Under the pieces are notes generated by a model. The model was not told the DNA's origin. It saw only the letters and a program-made list of their open reading frames with translations, and searched no databases. A program made the translations under genes and the position numbers. From positions 1-64,000 of the forward strand of contig CACMHG010000008.1 of NCBI GenBank assembly GCA_902613475.1: a stretch of DNA of 64,000 nucleotides, read 5' to 3'. Within the stretch, counting starts at the first letter, position 1, and each line of letters opens with the position of its first letter. Below are positions 38,564 to 49,509 of this stretch, piece after piece. Source of the DNA: K189A clade bacterium. GTDB lineage: Bacteria > Pseudomonadota > Gammaproteobacteria > Pseudomonadales > Azotimanducaceae.

Positions 38564-40063
38564 TCAGTGATGAGACTGTGGGACGAAGATTAGATCGAAT
38601 TGATCCAGCCGAAATGCGGAATCTACCCGTAGCTCCACTTCATTTGACAGTTGCGCGGTAAGGGCTTGGTAAAGTACGGCCTCTTCGTCGAGCAATCGCT
38701 CTATAACCGATGCGTTGCCTGATACAACATAGTGACCATCTTGAGTGCCCTGGGGGTGCTCTGGACGATCACCCTCAGCCGCCAGGGTTCGCAGTATTTC
38801 CATACAAATTGTTTCCGGCGTCTTGATCATTCCCGTACCGGAACAATGATGGCACCTCGAACACATGACTTGAACCAAACTCTCTCGGGTTCGTCTGCGA
38901 CTGAGCTGCACCAGGCCTAGAAATGTGAAGCCGTCGACCTGGGTTTGTGCCGTATCCTTGGCCAACGCATCATGAAGTTTCGCCAGAACCGCGTCACGAT
39001 GGCTGTCTTCAGTCATATCAATGAAGTCGATCACGACGATACCGCCTAAGTTGCGCAGCCGTAGCTGTCTAGGGATGGCCGCCGCCGCTTCCATGTTAGT
39101 AACGTAAATTGTCTGCTCTAGGCTGTCCCTGCCCAGATAACTCGCAGTATTCACATCAATGCTGACCAAGGCTTCCGTTTGCTCAATAACCAAAGTGCCA
39201 CCACTCTTGAGAGGCACCCGCGGTTCCAAGGCATCGGCTATTTCACGCTCGATATTATGTCTTTCAAAGAGTGGTTCAACTTCGCTATACAGGCACAAAC
39301 GCTGCTCGAGGTGCGGGGCGCTTAGGCCAAGATATTCCCGCAGGCGCCGGTAAATACCTTCGTCGTTGACGTATATAGCGTCCGTATTTTGCCCGACCAA
39401 ATCACGCACCAACCGTGTCTGAATGGGCAACTCGTGAAACACTTCCAGCGGAGCTTTACCGCTTTGCAGCCTTCGTTCTAACCGCTGCCAAAGTTCGCAT
39501 AGATGCAGAAGATCCTCTTCCAGCAGCTGACCGGATATCCCCTGGCTCTGGGTTCTTGCGATAATTCCCATGCTGCGTTCTTCGCTAACCCTGCGTAGCT
39601 CTTTGAATAGGCGGCTTCGTTCAGACTCGTCGGTAATCTTCTGCGACAGACGCACTTGCTGATTCATTGGCATCAGCACCAAGTATTTAGATGCCAAGGC
39701 AAGTCGAGTAGAAAGCCTCGCACCCTTACTGCCGAGGGGATCCCGCTCCACAATAACCAACAACTCTTGCCCGTCGTGCAGGACGTCGCGAATTCCCAAG
39801 GGGTTGTTGCTCGTTTGATTCGAGGTCGTGATCAACGGGTTTTCAATATCCGACAGATGCAAAAACCCTGGGCGCTCTAGACCAATTTCAACAAAGGCCG
39901 CCTGCATGCCTGGCACCACACGCACCACCTTACCCAGGTAGATATTACCCGTGACGCTGTAGCCAGCAGACCTTGCCAAATGCACTTCGACCACGGCGCC
40001 GTCTTGAACCAGAGCGACTCGCGATTCAAATGCTGAGACGTCGATCAACAGTTCTTCAGACAT
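38564..40063 (-). CDS. rng: Ribonuclease G
   Basis: Endoribonuclease of the RNase E/G family maturing 16S rRNA 5' ends. 499 aa. The S1 domain begins at GNIYLGKVVRVVPGMQAAF; the DNase I-like catalytic domain contains TEALVSIDVNTASYLG and IVVIDFIDM, with the metal-binding Asp residues. The zinc-link region reads CSRCHHCSGTG. Overlaps maf by 8 bp. Confidence 0.96.
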   Translation of the reverse strand: MSEELLIDVSAFESRVALVQDGAVVEVHLARSAGYSVTGNIYLGKVVRVVPGMQAAFVEIGLERPGFLHLSDIENPLITTSNQTSNNPLGIRDVLHDGQELLVIVERDPLGSKGARLSTRLALASKYLVLMPMNQQVRLSQKITDESERSRLFKELRRVSEERSMGIIARTQSQGISGQLLEEDLLHLCELWQRLERRLQSGKAPLEVFHELPIQTRLVRDLVGQNTDAIYVNDEGIYRRLREYLGLSAPHLEQRLCLYSEVEPLFERHNIEREIADALEPRVPLKSGGTLVIEQTEALVSIDVNTASYLGRDSLEQTIYVTNMEAAAAIPRQLRLRNLGGIVVIDFIDMTEDSHRDAVLAKLHDALAKDTAQTQVDGFTFLGLVQLSRRRTRESLVQVMCSRCHHCSGTGMIKTPETICMEILRTLAAEGDRPEHPQGTQDGHYVVSGNASVIERLLDEEAVLYQALTAQLSNEVELRVDSAFRLDQFDLIFVPQSHH

Positions 40064-40643
40064 GCTGATGTTGCGACCATGTATTTAAACCCATTGAAAT
40101 CAATAGCTGTTGGGTTTCAGCCATTGGTAAGCCGATGACGTTGCTATAGCTGCCTTGAATGCTCGTGACAAAAACGCCGCCAATACCTTGCAGAGCGTAG
40201 GCTCCAGCTTTGTCCGCAGGTTCGCCAGTCGCCCAATAGAGCTCTGCTTCTTCCTTTTGAACATCACGGAACGTCACCGTCGTGACGACGACGGTACTGC
40301 GCACCTGTTCGCCGTCAAATACTGCGACACCTGTCGCCACCTCGTGACTTCGACCTGAGAGGCGCATTAGCATTTCGACCGCATGTTGTTCGTTCCTTGG
40401 CTTGCCGAGCAAATCACCATCCAGCACTACGATCGTGTCCGCGCCCAAGTGGACAAACCCGGATCGCCACTGGTGTTGCGCCTTCTTTTTTGCGAGTCGC
40501 TCGACATAGGCAACCGCGTCCTCACCGATGATGGAAGATTCATCGATATCCGCTGGTTGCACTTCAAAGATCAATCCCATTTGCTCAAGCAGGTTTGCTC
40601 TACGTGGCGATTGGGATGCAAGTAACAGGCGTCGATCCAGCAT
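40056..40643 (-). CDS. maf: Maf nucleotide pyrophosphatase (dTTP/UTP type)
   Basis: House-cleaning pyrophosphatase acting on dTTP, UTP and modified nucleotides. 195 aa. LLLASQSPRRANLLEQMG, the EEDAVAYVERLAKKKA-like segment, LGADTIVVLDG and DKAGAYALQGIG are diagnostic. It lies between rng and mreD, the order common in gammaproteobacteria. Confidence 0.95.
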   Translation of the reverse strand: MLDRRLLLASQSPRRANLLEQMGLIFEVQPADIDESSIIGEDAVAYVERLAKKKAQHQWRSGFVHLGADTIVVLDGDLLGKPRNEQHAVEMLMRLSGRSHEVATGVAVFDGEQVRSTVVVTTVTFRDVQKEEAELYWATGEPADKAGAYALQGIGGVFVTSIQGSYSNVIGLPMAETQQLLISMGLNTWSQHQHV

Positions 40644-40648
40644 AATTG

Positions 40649-41200
40649 TTAGTTACGACGTTGCCCGCCAAGCAATCGTTTGGCGGTAAGCATGTAGAGG
40701 GGCCAAAAGAGCATGCTGCTGCCCGCAACGGCCAGGGGCTGCAGGCCCCATGGCTGTCCGGTGACCGAATTGCGTACATAGGTACGCACAAGTTCCGCAA
40801 GAAATATCATGATGAATATCATAATCATCTGTTGCAGCAGAGTTTGCATCTGAAGTCGATCCCGAAACCGCAGCAAATAGAAAGCAATCGATGCGCATAT
40901 TGCACCATTGAGCCCGTAGGGGTCGCCCAACAGCGTGTCGAGATAGAAACCGAGAACCCAAACCACCACCAAAACCCGGCGAGCCGTGGTCCCGTCATCT
41001 GACGCGTTCTTAGTGAACATTAGTGCAAAGAGGCCACCGCGATACGCGGGTATGTACTGCACCCAGAGAATAAGCGCCAGCAGAATCCACTCTGGACGGC
41101 AGTAACCTAACCAGTCTGGGGCTGCTTGCGGCAGGTGAAAGACGCTAAATACCAGACTCATGGCGATCAAAACTGTCATAAATAAACCGTTAGAGCGCAT
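40649..41200 (-). CDS. mreD: Rod shape-determining protein MreD
   Basis: Small polytopic membrane protein of the elongasome, working with MreC and RodZ. 183 aa with five or six hydrophobic helices and the early PEWILLALILWVQYIPAYRG segment typical of MreD. Its ATG shares a base with the mreC stop (TAATG). Confidence 0.92.
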   Translation of the reverse strand: MRSNGLFMTVLIAMSLVFSVFHLPQAAPDWLGYCRPEWILLALILWVQYIPAYRGGLFALMFTKNASDDGTTARRVLVVVWVLGFYLDTLLGDPYGLNGAICASIAFYLLRFRDRLQMQTLLQQMIMIFIMIFLAELVRTYVRNSVTGQPWGLQPLAVAGSSMLFWPLYMLTAKRLLGGQRRN

Positions 41201-42087
41201 TAATCCGCATCCTCTGCGGCATTCGATACCATCTCGCCAAGGTTGGCATCCTCGTTATCTATTGCTGCTGGCGCAATGACGAGCACATGACCAACCTTCA
41301 GTAAAGCAGCGGTAGGTTCAAGGGCGGCCTGCAAGTATGGAGAGTCTTGCGTGGCTTCCACCGTAGCAACGCTTCCCACGGGGTAGCCCGGCGGAAAGCG
41401 CCCCCCCAAGCCGGACGTTTCTATCAAATCGCCCTCTTGCAGATCGGTAGACGCCGGTAAGTCTTCCAAGACGAGACGATCCGGAACACCAATGCCGCCA
41501 ACGATCATTCTGACCCCGGTACGATTATTTCTGGCTGGAATCGCATGCTCTCGATCAGTAATCAGTATTACCCAACTGGTCGAGTTAGATACGTCGACGA
41601 CTTGGCCAAACAAACCTTGGGCGTCAACTACGGCATGTCCCGGGAGCACGCCATCGACCTGGCCTTTGTCTATGATGACGGCTGCTCGCTCGGGGTCAGG
41701 GGGTACGCCAATGATTTCTGCAATCGTCGCCTGACTGGGCAGCTGTGCTTTCGAGCCCAGAAGCTGTCGAAGCCGCGCATTTTCCGCCTGCAGATAAAGG
41801 ATTCGCTGTTGGCTTTCCTCTAGGTGCAACAACCGCGTGTTGAGGTGTTCGCGCTGCTGCAAAAGTGACTGTCGGTCAGAGGAAATATCAGACACTGAAC
41901 CGTAGAGGGCATAGGGTGCCTTGGCGATCAAGTAGACTGGCGAAGCCAGCGATAGGGCTGTGCCTCGAATCTGCCACAGAACATTAGCAGTTCCCTGCAG
42001 TCGATCAACGCTGCCGCTCTGCACAAGCCTACGTCCGCTGCTATCTAACCAAACCAAGGCGCCAGATATCACCAGCAAAGTCACCAA
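41200..42087 (-). CDS. mreC: Rod shape-determining protein MreC
   Basis: Bitopic periplasmic scaffold of the elongasome. 295 aa from the TTG at 42087: a membrane helix right at the N-terminus, a coiled coil (about residues 70-110) and the two beta-barrel domain with IDKGQVDGVLPGHAVVD and ITDREHAIPARNNRTGVR in part. No ribosome binding site precedes the TTG. The frame stays open further up with plausible MreC-like cytoplasmic residues and a GGGAG 7 bp before an ATA at 42129, so the true start may be there. Confidence 0.92.
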   Translation of the reverse strand: MVTLLVISGALVWLDSSGRRLVQSGSVDRLQGTANVLWQIRGTALSLASPVYLIAKAPYALYGSVSDISSDRQSLLQQREHLNTRLLHLEESQQRILYLQAENARLRQLLGSKAQLPSQATIAEIIGVPPDPERAAVIIDKGQVDGVLPGHAVVDAQGLFGQVVDVSNSTSWVILITDREHAIPARNNRTGVRMIVGGIGVPDRLVLEDLPASTDLQEGDLIETSGLGGRFPPGYPVGSVATVEATQDSPYLQAALEPTAALLKVGHVLVIAPAAIDNEDANLGEMVSNAAEDAD

Positions 42088-42188
42088 GAGGTATCCAGCA
42101 CCGGGCCGTTTGGCGAAGAGCGTTTTTATCCTACTTCTCCCGCGCCTGCGGCGATTGTTGCAGTTCGCAGCGCAACGGCATCATTGCC

Positions 42189-43235
<1,047 letters not shown>

Positions 43236-43434
43236 CTAACCTCCGAAAAAGTAAAGCGTAATCATAGGCATATGACATTCGAAAAGCACGGTTAAGATGA
43301 CCTAACTTTGGAAATAGCCCACGCTACTTTGAACACAATTCAGCGATCGCCGCAGCCGCGTGATATCAAAGGGACAACAGCATTCCTGAATCAACCGGTT
43401 TACAATGAGCGGACTTCATTACCAACGCATTTCA

Positions 43435-43752
43435 ATGTCACAAGAAGCACCCGACCATCCGCAACATGAAGGCACCTCCGTTGACGTGGGCCATCTGGCC
43501 GGACTTGCAAGGCTCGCCATTGGGGATGATGCGAGCACACAAATTGCCACAGATCTGCATGCCATTATCGAAATGATAAACACCATGCAGGCAGTAGATA
43601 CCCAAGGCGTTGAACCGCTGTCACATCCCCTAGACTCCACCGCCCGGCTGCGTTGTGACGAAGTGACAGAAAGTCCGAACCCTACGCACTTTCAGAGCGG
43701 CGCCCCTTCCACGGTAGACCAGTATTATTTGGTCCCTCGCGTTGTCGAATAG
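43435..43752 (+). CDS. gatC: Asp/Glu-tRNA amidotransferase subunit GatC
   Basis: Small subunit holding GatA and GatB together in the enzyme that converts Glu-tRNA(Gln) or Asp-tRNA(Asn). 105 aa from ATG 43435, slightly long for GatC because of an extra 15 or so N-terminal residues. VDVGHLAGLARLAI is the family N-terminus and VEPLSHPLDSTARLRCDEVTE the mid part. An ATG at 43405 is in frame, but a possible TACAAT -10 box overlaps it. Confidence 0.92.
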   Translation: MSQEAPDHPQHEGTSVDVGHLAGLARLAIGDDASTQIATDLHAIIEMINTMQAVDTQGVEPLSHPLDSTARLRCDEVTESPNPTHFQSGAPSTVDQYYLVPRVVE

Positions 43753-43761
43753 AGCATTTTC

Positions 43762-45222
43762 ATGAACGAGTTTTCTTCACTGCGCGAAATGAGCGCAGGC
43801 CTAGACAGGGGCGATTTTTCAAGTGTCGAGCTCACTCAGGCGCACTTGGATCGCATTCAGCAGGCCAATGCGGCCTTGAATTGTTTTATTACAATCAACG
43901 CCGATTCCGCTCTGGCGGCTGCGGCCCAGGCTGACGATCAGCGTGCTCGAGGCAGTAAAAGCCCGACTTTGGGCCTGCCTTTTGCTCACAAAGATATTTT
44001 TTGCACCCAGGGCGTATTGACCACAGCGGGATCGAAGATGCTGAGCAACTTCGTCGCACCCTATGATGCGACGGTTGTTAGCAACATGGCAGCCGCGGGG
44101 ATGGTCAGTGTGGGTAAGACCAACATGGATGAGTTCGCGATGGGGTCGTCTAACGAGAACAGCTTTTTCGGGCCGGTCAGCAATCCCTGGGATCATGAAC
44201 GGGTGCCCGGTGGCTCCTCTGGCGGCTCTGCTGCTGCAGTGGCGGCAGGCTTGGTCGCAGGCGCGACGGGTACCGATACTGGAGGGTCAATACGGCAACC
44301 GGCCGCGCTCTGCGGTATTACCGGGCTCAAGCCCACCTACGGACGCGTGTCCAGATACGGCATGATCGCCTTCGCCTCAAGCCTGGATCAGGCCGGACCC
44401 ATGACACGCGATGCAGAAGATGCCGCGCTCATGTTCAGCGTGATGGCGGGCTTCGACCCCAAGGACTCTACCAGTGCAGAGCGCAGGGATGCTTGGCTTG
44501 ATGCCACGATTGCCAACGGCATCGCGGCGCTGGATCGACCCCTAACCATCGGCCTGCCCAGCGAGTATTTCAGCGACAATTCCAATCTGAGCTACATCGA
44601 CATTGCTAAGACCGAACTACAAAGGCTGGGGCATAAGCTGGTCGAGGTTTCACTGCCACATACGCAAGCTGCCGTACCAGTTTACTACGTGCTGGCCTCC
44701 GCAGAGGCATCGACGAACTTATCGCGCTATGACGGCGTTCGTTTCGGCCACCGGTGCAATGATCCGCAATCGTTACAGGATTTGTATGAACGGTCACGGG
44801 AAGAAGGGTTTGGCGAAGAAGTAAAACGGCGAATCTTGACCGGCACCTATACGTTATCGGTAGGCTATTTCGACGCGTACTACCTGAAAGCTCAGAAAAT
44901 ACGTCGACTGATTAGCGAAGACTTTCAACAGGCTTTTACCAAGGTTGATGTGCTGCTCGCACCCACTTCGCCAACCCCGGCTTTCAAAAAAAACCAACTC
45001 ACCGATGACCACGTCGCCATGTACCAACAAGATTTGTATACGGTGCCGACCAGCCTCGCCGGGCTGCCAGCCATATCCTTGCCCTGTGGTTTCTGCGATG
45101 GCCTGCCCATGGGCATGCAGCTTATCGCACCCGCCTTTGGCGAAGAGTTGCTCCTTCAGCTCGCCGCTCAATATCAGGGGCAAACCGACTGGCATCTGCG
45201 GCGACCGGGAGATTCAGCATGA
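43762..45222 (+). CDS. gatA: Asp/Glu-tRNA amidotransferase subunit GatA
   Basis: Amidase subunit releasing ammonia from glutamine. 486 aa. The Ser-cisSer-Lys triad is visible: Lys77 (AHKDIF), Ser152 ([10 protein letters not shown]) and Ser176 ([12 protein letters not shown]). Its stop overlaps the gatB start (ATGA). Confidence 0.97.
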   Translation: MNEFSSLREMSAGLDRGDFSSVELTQAHLDRIQQANAALNCFITINADSALAAAAQADDQRARGSKSPTLGLPFAHKDIFCTQGVLTTAGSKMLSNFVAPYDATVVSNMAAAGMVSVGKTNMDEFAMGSSNENSFFGPVSNPWDHERVPGGSSGGSAAAVAAGLVAGATGTDTGGSIRQPAALCGITGLKPTYGRVSRYGMIAFASSLDQAGPMTRDAEDAALMFSVMAGFDPKDSTSAERRDAWLDATIANGIAALDRPLTIGLPSEYFSDNSNLSYIDIAKTELQRLGHKLVEVSLPHTQAAVPVYYVLASAEASTNLSRYDGVRFGHRCNDPQSLQDLYERSREEGFGEEVKRRILTGTYTLSVGYFDAYYLKAQKIRRLISEDFQQAFTKVDVLLAPTSPTPAFKKNQLTDDHVAMYQQDLYTVPTSLAGLPAISLPCGFCDGLPMGMQLIAPAFGEELLLQLAAQYQGQTDWHLRRPGDSA

Positions 45223-46652
45223 ACTGGGAAGCCGTCATTGGCCTAGAGATTCACGTTCAGTTGGCCACTAAGAGCAAAATTTTTTCCGGGGCAAGTACGG
45301 CATACGGGGCATCGCCCAATGCTCAGGCGTGCAACATTGATCTCGGATTGCCCGGTGTATTGCCGGTGTTGAACGAAAAGGCGGTAGAGATGGCCGTGCG
45401 CTTTGGTCTCGCCATCGGCGCGCAAATCAATCGGTACTCGATCTTTGATCGAAAAAACTATTTTTATGCCGACCTACCTAAGGGCTATCAGATCAGCCAG
45501 TTTGAGACACCAGTCGTCGGCGAAGGCACGATCACAATTACGCCTGAGAACGGCAAGCCGCGCCGGGTGGGTATCACTCGCGCGCACTTAGAAGAAGATG
45601 CGGGGAAGTCTGTCCACGATCTGTATCCGGGAATGACTGCCGTTGACCTCAACCGCACCGGCACCCCCCTGCTTGAGATAGTCTCCGAACCCGACATGCG
45701 CACGGCTCAAGAAGCATCCGCCTATTTCCGGCAGATCCATACCCTGGTTCGCTACATTGGCATTTGCGACGGCAATTTGGCCGAGGGCAGCATGCGCTGT
45801 GATGCAAACGTTTCCGTACGTCCAACGGGACAATCAGAATTTGGTGAGCGCACGGAAATCAAAAACATCAATTCGTTTCGTTTTGTCGAACAGGCCATCG
45901 AGTACGAAGTTGCTCGACAAATAGACGTACTGGAGTCTGGCGGACGCATCGAGCGCGAAACACGGCTATACGATCCCGACAAAGACGAAACGCGGTCCAT
46001 GCGCAGCAAAGAGCTAAGTAACGACTATCGATATTTTCCAGATCCAGATCTGCTACCGCTGTCCATCAGCGAAGAGTTGATCGAACGTATTCGTAGCGAT
46101 CTACCAGAGCTACCCGACGCGCGACAGGAGCGCTACACATCAACTTTAGGTCTAACAGATTCCGACGCTACTGCGATCAGCAATGATATTGACCGGGCAA
46201 ACTACTTTGATGCCTGTCTGGCTGCGGGTGCAGACCCAAAACAAAGCGCCAACTGGATGATGGGCGAATTGTCTGCCTACCTCAACAAACATGATGTGAC
46301 GCTGTCTGAAACCCCGATCGCACCTGAACTGCTGGCGCAACTGATCGCCCGGATAGACGATGACACGTTGTCTTCAAAGACAGCGAAAACACTGTTTGAC
46401 GCGCTCTGGACCGCCGGAGCTTCTGGCAACGTTGATGCCCTCATCGAATCACTCAACCTGGCGCAACTGAGTGATGATGGAGCCTTGACTCAAATCATCG
46501 ATGACTTAATCGCGGCGAATCCGAAGCAGTTCGACGAGTTGCGCGGCGGCAAGGACAAAATGTTGGGATTCTTTGTCGGGCAGGTGATGAAGGCCACCCA
46601 AGGCAAGGCCAATCCACAGCAGGTGAATCAAATTATTCGCGACAAGCTCTAG
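45219..46652 (+). CDS. gatB: Asp/Glu-tRNA amidotransferase subunit GatB
   Basis: Kinase and tRNA-recognition subunit of GatCAB. 477 aa. [13 protein letters not shown] at the N-terminus, [19 protein letters not shown] in part, and [11 protein letters not shown] are hallmark motifs; the C-terminal YqeY-like tail ends in [10 protein letters not shown]. Confidence 0.97.
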   Translation: MNWEAVIGLEIHVQLATKSKIFSGASTAYGASPNAQACNIDLGLPGVLPVLNEKAVEMAVRFGLAIGAQINRYSIFDRKNYFYADLPKGYQISQFETPVVGEGTITITPENGKPRRVGITRAHLEEDAGKSVHDLYPGMTAVDLNRTGTPLLEIVSEPDMRTAQEASAYFRQIHTLVRYIGICDGNLAEGSMRCDANVSVRPTGQSEFGERTEIKNINSFRFVEQAIEYEVARQIDVLESGGRIERETRLYDPDKDETRSMRSKELSNDYRYFPDPDLLPLSISEELIERIRSDLPELPDARQERYTSTLGLTDSDATAISNDIDRANYFDACLAAGADPKQSANWMMGELSAYLNKHDVTLSETPIAPELLAQLIARIDDDTLSSKTAKTLFDALWTAGASGNVDALIESLNLAQLSDDGALTQIIDDLIAANPKQFDELRGGKDKMLGFFVGQVMKATQGKANPQQVNQIIRDKL

Positions 46653-46662
46653 AACAGTCTCG

Positions 46663-46683
46663 AGGCCGCGATGCCATCGGCCT
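46663..46683. terminator. Hairpin between convergent gatB and CBS gene
   Basis: A 6-bp inverted repeat AGGCCG/CGGCCT with a 9-base loop starts 11 bp after the gatB stop. No T tract follows in either direction, so it is at best a shared 3'-end structure. Confidence 0.35.
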
Positions 46684-46707
46684 GGTGGATGGACAAATGG
46701 CAGAATA

Positions 46708-47106
46708 CTAGGCTTGAAAAAGATCCAGCGCTGCTCGAAGCACATCACGCCTTGAGATCTGACCCACTAAGCGGTCATTTTCCAGCACGGAATAGCGACG
46801 CCGATGGTGCCCGAGGAATTGTTGCGCGAGGCTAAATATGTCCATGTCAGGATCGACACACTCCACCTGGGTCTGCATGAAGTCAGCAACAATTCCTACC
46901 GGATCATCGTAGTAACTGTCTTGTACAACTACTTGAATAAGATCGACCTCAGAGAGTATGCCAACGAGCGCCCCGTCCTCGTCCACCACCGGCGCACCTG
47001 AGATACCTCTCTCCAACAGCGTTGCCATTGCGTGCACTACAGAATCACCAGGGGCAAAGGTGATGACATTGGTCGACATGGTGTCGCGTACCTTAAGTGA
47101 TTTCAT
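46708..47106 (-). CDS. CBS-pair domain protein
   Basis: Cytoplasmic protein of 132 aa made almost entirely of two CBS motifs: MSTNVITFAPGDSVVHAMATL with GISGAPVVDEDGALVGILSEVD (each in part), then MQTQVECVDPDMDIFSLAQQF with YSVLENDRLVGQISRRDVL. Such pairs bind adenine nucleotides and regulate partners, but the partner is unknown. The ATG at 47106 with GGAG upstream is chosen over the longer open frame to 47208, whose extra residues do not fit. Confidence 0.85.
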   Translation of the reverse strand: MKSLKVRDTMSTNVITFAPGDSVVHAMATLLERGISGAPVVDEDGALVGILSEVDLIQVVVQDSYYDDPVGIVADFMQTQVECVDPDMDIFSLAQQFLGHHRRRYSVLENDRLVGQISRRDVLRAALDLFQA

Positions 47107-47308
47107 CGTATTCCACTCCGCCTGGCTTATAGGAGCCTGACAATAGAGTGATTGGCGATCCCGCGTACCCGCTAATCGGCTTTTGCTGCCAAGACTTGTG
47201 ACGTACATCTCGCTCTATCGGGATGCAGTGGGCAATAGTACTATTTGGCGTCGCTTGAGATTCGCTGTCTCGACGCGATTACTGAATTCAACAGGTTTGA
47301 GGGGAGCT

Positions 47309-47725
47309 ATGAGTAATCAGCCTTTACCAGCAGTGCCGTACCTAAAAATTCCGGGGGACGGTAGTCCGTACCTTGAGGGCCAGAAGTGCGGCAGCTGTGG
47401 CTCAACATTTTTAGGTGAACGCAGCGTTTGCTCTAAATGCGGCGCGCGCGATCAGATGAGCGCCGTCACCTTGCCCAACAGTGGCAAGCTGTACTCTTAC
47501 TCGATCGTCTACCGATCTTTTCCCGGCATAGAGGTACCCTACATCAGCGCCATTGTCGATTTGGATGATGGCACCGCGATAAAAGGGAATCTGATCAACG
47601 TTGAGCCAGATCCTGCAAACATCGCCTTCGATATGCCAGTGGAGGTGGTTTTCGCAGACGCTCTCGGCCGCAAGGATGCTGACGGTAACAGCTATCTTTC
47701 TTACTTTTTTCAACCAAAAACCTGA
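47309..47725 (+). CDS. DUF35 OB-fold / zinc-ribbon acyl-CoA-associated protein
   Basis: 138 aa from ATG 47309, with a clear GAGGGGAG site. A rubredoxin-like zinc ribbon (CGSCGSTFLGERSVCSKCGA, in which the two CxxC pairs are visible) is followed by an OB-fold (LYSYSIVYRSFPGIEVPY). DUF35 proteins form complexes with thiolase-like partners, and a thiolase gene follows 30 bp later, so this is probably its accessory subunit. The substrate cannot be read from sequence. Confidence 0.88.
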   Translation: MSNQPLPAVPYLKIPGDGSPYLEGQKCGSCGSTFLGERSVCSKCGARDQMSAVTLPNSGKLYSYSIVYRSFPGIEVPYISAIVDLDDGTAIKGNLINVEPDPANIAFDMPVEVVFADALGRKDADGNSYLSYFFQPKT

Positions 47726-47755
47726 CTTTATAAGAGCACATAACGGAGAACGACT

Positions 47756-48901
47756 ATGACCGACGCATATATCGTAGGGGTCGACATGATCAAATTCGGG
47801 CGTTTCCCCGAAAAGACAGTCCCGCAGATTGGTGCCCAAGCGGCGCTGATGGCGCTGGACGATTGCGGCTTGAGTATCCAACACATGCAGGCGCTGTATT
47901 GCGGCAACCTGGGCCAGGCTTCGGGCATGGTTGGACAGCGACTGCTGCAGGAAATCGGCCAGACAGGTATCCCTGTGGTCAATGTCGCCAATGCCTGCGC
48001 TACTGGAGCAACCGCATTCCGCGAGGCATGGGCATCAGTGAAGGCCGGCCTTTACGATGTCGTCCTAGCAGTTGGCGTTGAGCAAATGGGCAAAGGTTTG
48101 CTGGGTGGCGCTGGCGGCAAGACCGGTATCCCCAAGGAAGGTTTGATGGGTTCCGGCACTATGCCAGCGGTATTTGCCGAGGCAGGCATGGAACACGCAC
48201 GTCACTATGGGACCACCTTCGAGCAATTCGCCAAGGTATCCGTCAAGAATCATCATCACTCTACCCTCAACCCAAAAGCGATGTACCAGATTGAGACTCC
48301 GCTCGAGGAAGTCATGAACGCAGAAATGATTTCCTACCCGAATACGAAGTTGATGTGTTCCGTCAATGTCGACGGTTCTGCGGCAGCGGTAATCTGCTCC
48401 GAGAAAAAGGCCCGCGAGTTGGGTCTTATGGATCGGGCGATCAAAGTACGGGCATCGGTTTTGGCGTCGGATCCCTGGCAGGAACGTGACCTAGTAATGC
48501 CTGACGTCAACTCATGCACCCAAAAAGCCGCAAAGGAGGCGTATGAAATGGCCGGGTTAGGGCCTGATGATATTGACCTGATCGAGCTTCATGACTGCTT
48601 TGCCACCGCTGAGATTTTACACTATGGCAACCTCGGCATCTGCAAACAAGAGGACGCGGGCAGAATGATCGACGAAGGCGAAGTTGCCTTGGGCGGACGA
48701 ATTCCCGTCAATGTTTCAGGTGGCCTGCTCTCCAAGGGTCACCCACTCGGCGCGACGGGGATCGCCAATATCTACGAGGTCAGCACGCACCTGCGCAACG
48801 AAGCAGGCGCTAGGCAAGTCGAAGGTGCGAAGATCGGTCTGACCCATGTCATTGGGTTAGGCAGTGCTTGCGCCATTCATGTACTTGAGCGCGCCTCCTA
48901 G
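47756..48901 (+). CDS. Thiolase family protein (acetyl-CoA acetyltransferase / SCP2-like)
   Basis: 381 aa thiolase-fold enzyme. The nucleophilic Cys81 lies in VANACATGATAF; HDCFATAE and GGLLSKGHPLGATG carry the second active-site His and the C-terminal loop. The general shape (short, SCP2-thiolase-like, paired with DUF35) resembles enzymes that cleave or condense acyl-CoAs in lipid or steroid side-chain metabolism; which of these applies is open. AACGGAG-type ribosome site upstream. Confidence 0.88.
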   Translation: MTDAYIVGVDMIKFGRFPEKTVPQIGAQAALMALDDCGLSIQHMQALYCGNLGQASGMVGQRLLQEIGQTGIPVVNVANACATGATAFREAWASVKAGLYDVVLAVGVEQMGKGLLGGAGGKTGIPKEGLMGSGTMPAVFAEAGMEHARHYGTTFEQFAKVSVKNHHHSTLNPKAMYQIETPLEEVMNAEMISYPNTKLMCSVNVDGSAAAVICSEKKARELGLMDRAIKVRASVLASDPWQERDLVMPDVNSCTQKAAKEAYEMAGLGPDDIDLIELHDCFATAEILHYGNLGICKQEDAGRMIDEGEVALGGRIPVNVSGGLLSKGHPLGATGIANIYEVSTHLRNEAGARQVEGAKIGLTHVIGLGSACAIHVLERAS

Positions 48902-48927
48902 ACAACCGACAAAAACGTCGCAGGAAG

Positions 48928-48951
48928 AGCCAGGTTCGCCTGGCTTTTTTT
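48928..48951 (+). terminator. Rho-independent terminator after the thiolase gene
   Basis: A perfect 7-bp stem AGCCAGG/CCTGGCT with a TTCG loop is followed directly by a run of seven Ts, 27 bp after the thiolase stop. It ends the DUF35-thiolase unit. Confidence 0.9.
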
Positions 48952-49016
48952 GTGATCTAACCGAATTTTTTATCCCACCGGACTTTTTATCTCACAAGAC
49001 AAGGCAGGAAGTTACT

Positions 49017-49499
49017 ATGCGGGTTGGCGTTGTTAGCGATACGCACAATAATTTGAAGAATGTACGCACAATCGTCGAGCTGTTTAACGCTGAGCAAGTG
49101 GATCGAGTGATTCACACTGGAGACATCAGCCAAGCAAAGACACTAGATGTGCTCGCGGGTTTGCACGCTCCCGTATTTGGCGTGTTTGGCAACAACGATC
49201 AGGAGCGGGAAGCCTTGCAGGACGCCATCGAGCGTCACGGCTTTGTATTCCAGGATCCGCCTTTGCACTTAAACTGGTGTCAGCGCTCAATTGTCGTGGT
49301 GCATGATCCGCTGGAATTCGCTGGCAACCTTCAGGATCAGGAGCTTGCCTTGCATGGTCATACGCATCGATATCGCCATGAGAAGTCCGGCAGTAGCATC
49401 ATTTTCAATCCCGGAGAGTGCGCCGGTATGATGACCGGCAGAAACTCTGTCGGGATCGTAGATTTACGCACGCTAGAGTGCAGGGTGCTTAAGTTTTAA
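49017..49499 (+). CDS. YfcE/MJ0936-type metallophosphoesterase
   Basis: Calcineurin-like phosphodiesterase of 160 aa. The metal-binding signature is complete: VSDTHNN (D8, H10), HTGDIS, FGNNDQ, VVHDP and LHGHTHRYR. AGGAAG precedes the ATG at 49017. Members of this family hydrolyse phosphodiesters in vitro; physiological substrate is unknown here. Confidence 0.9.
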   Translation: MRVGVVSDTHNNLKNVRTIVELFNAEQVDRVIHTGDISQAKTLDVLAGLHAPVFGVFGNNDQEREALQDAIERHGFVFQDPPLHLNWCQRSIVVVHDPLEFAGNLQDQELALHGHTHRYRHEKSGSSIIFNPGECAGMMTGRNSVGIVDLRTLECRVLKF

Positions 49500-49509
49500 T
49501 TACTCCGCC

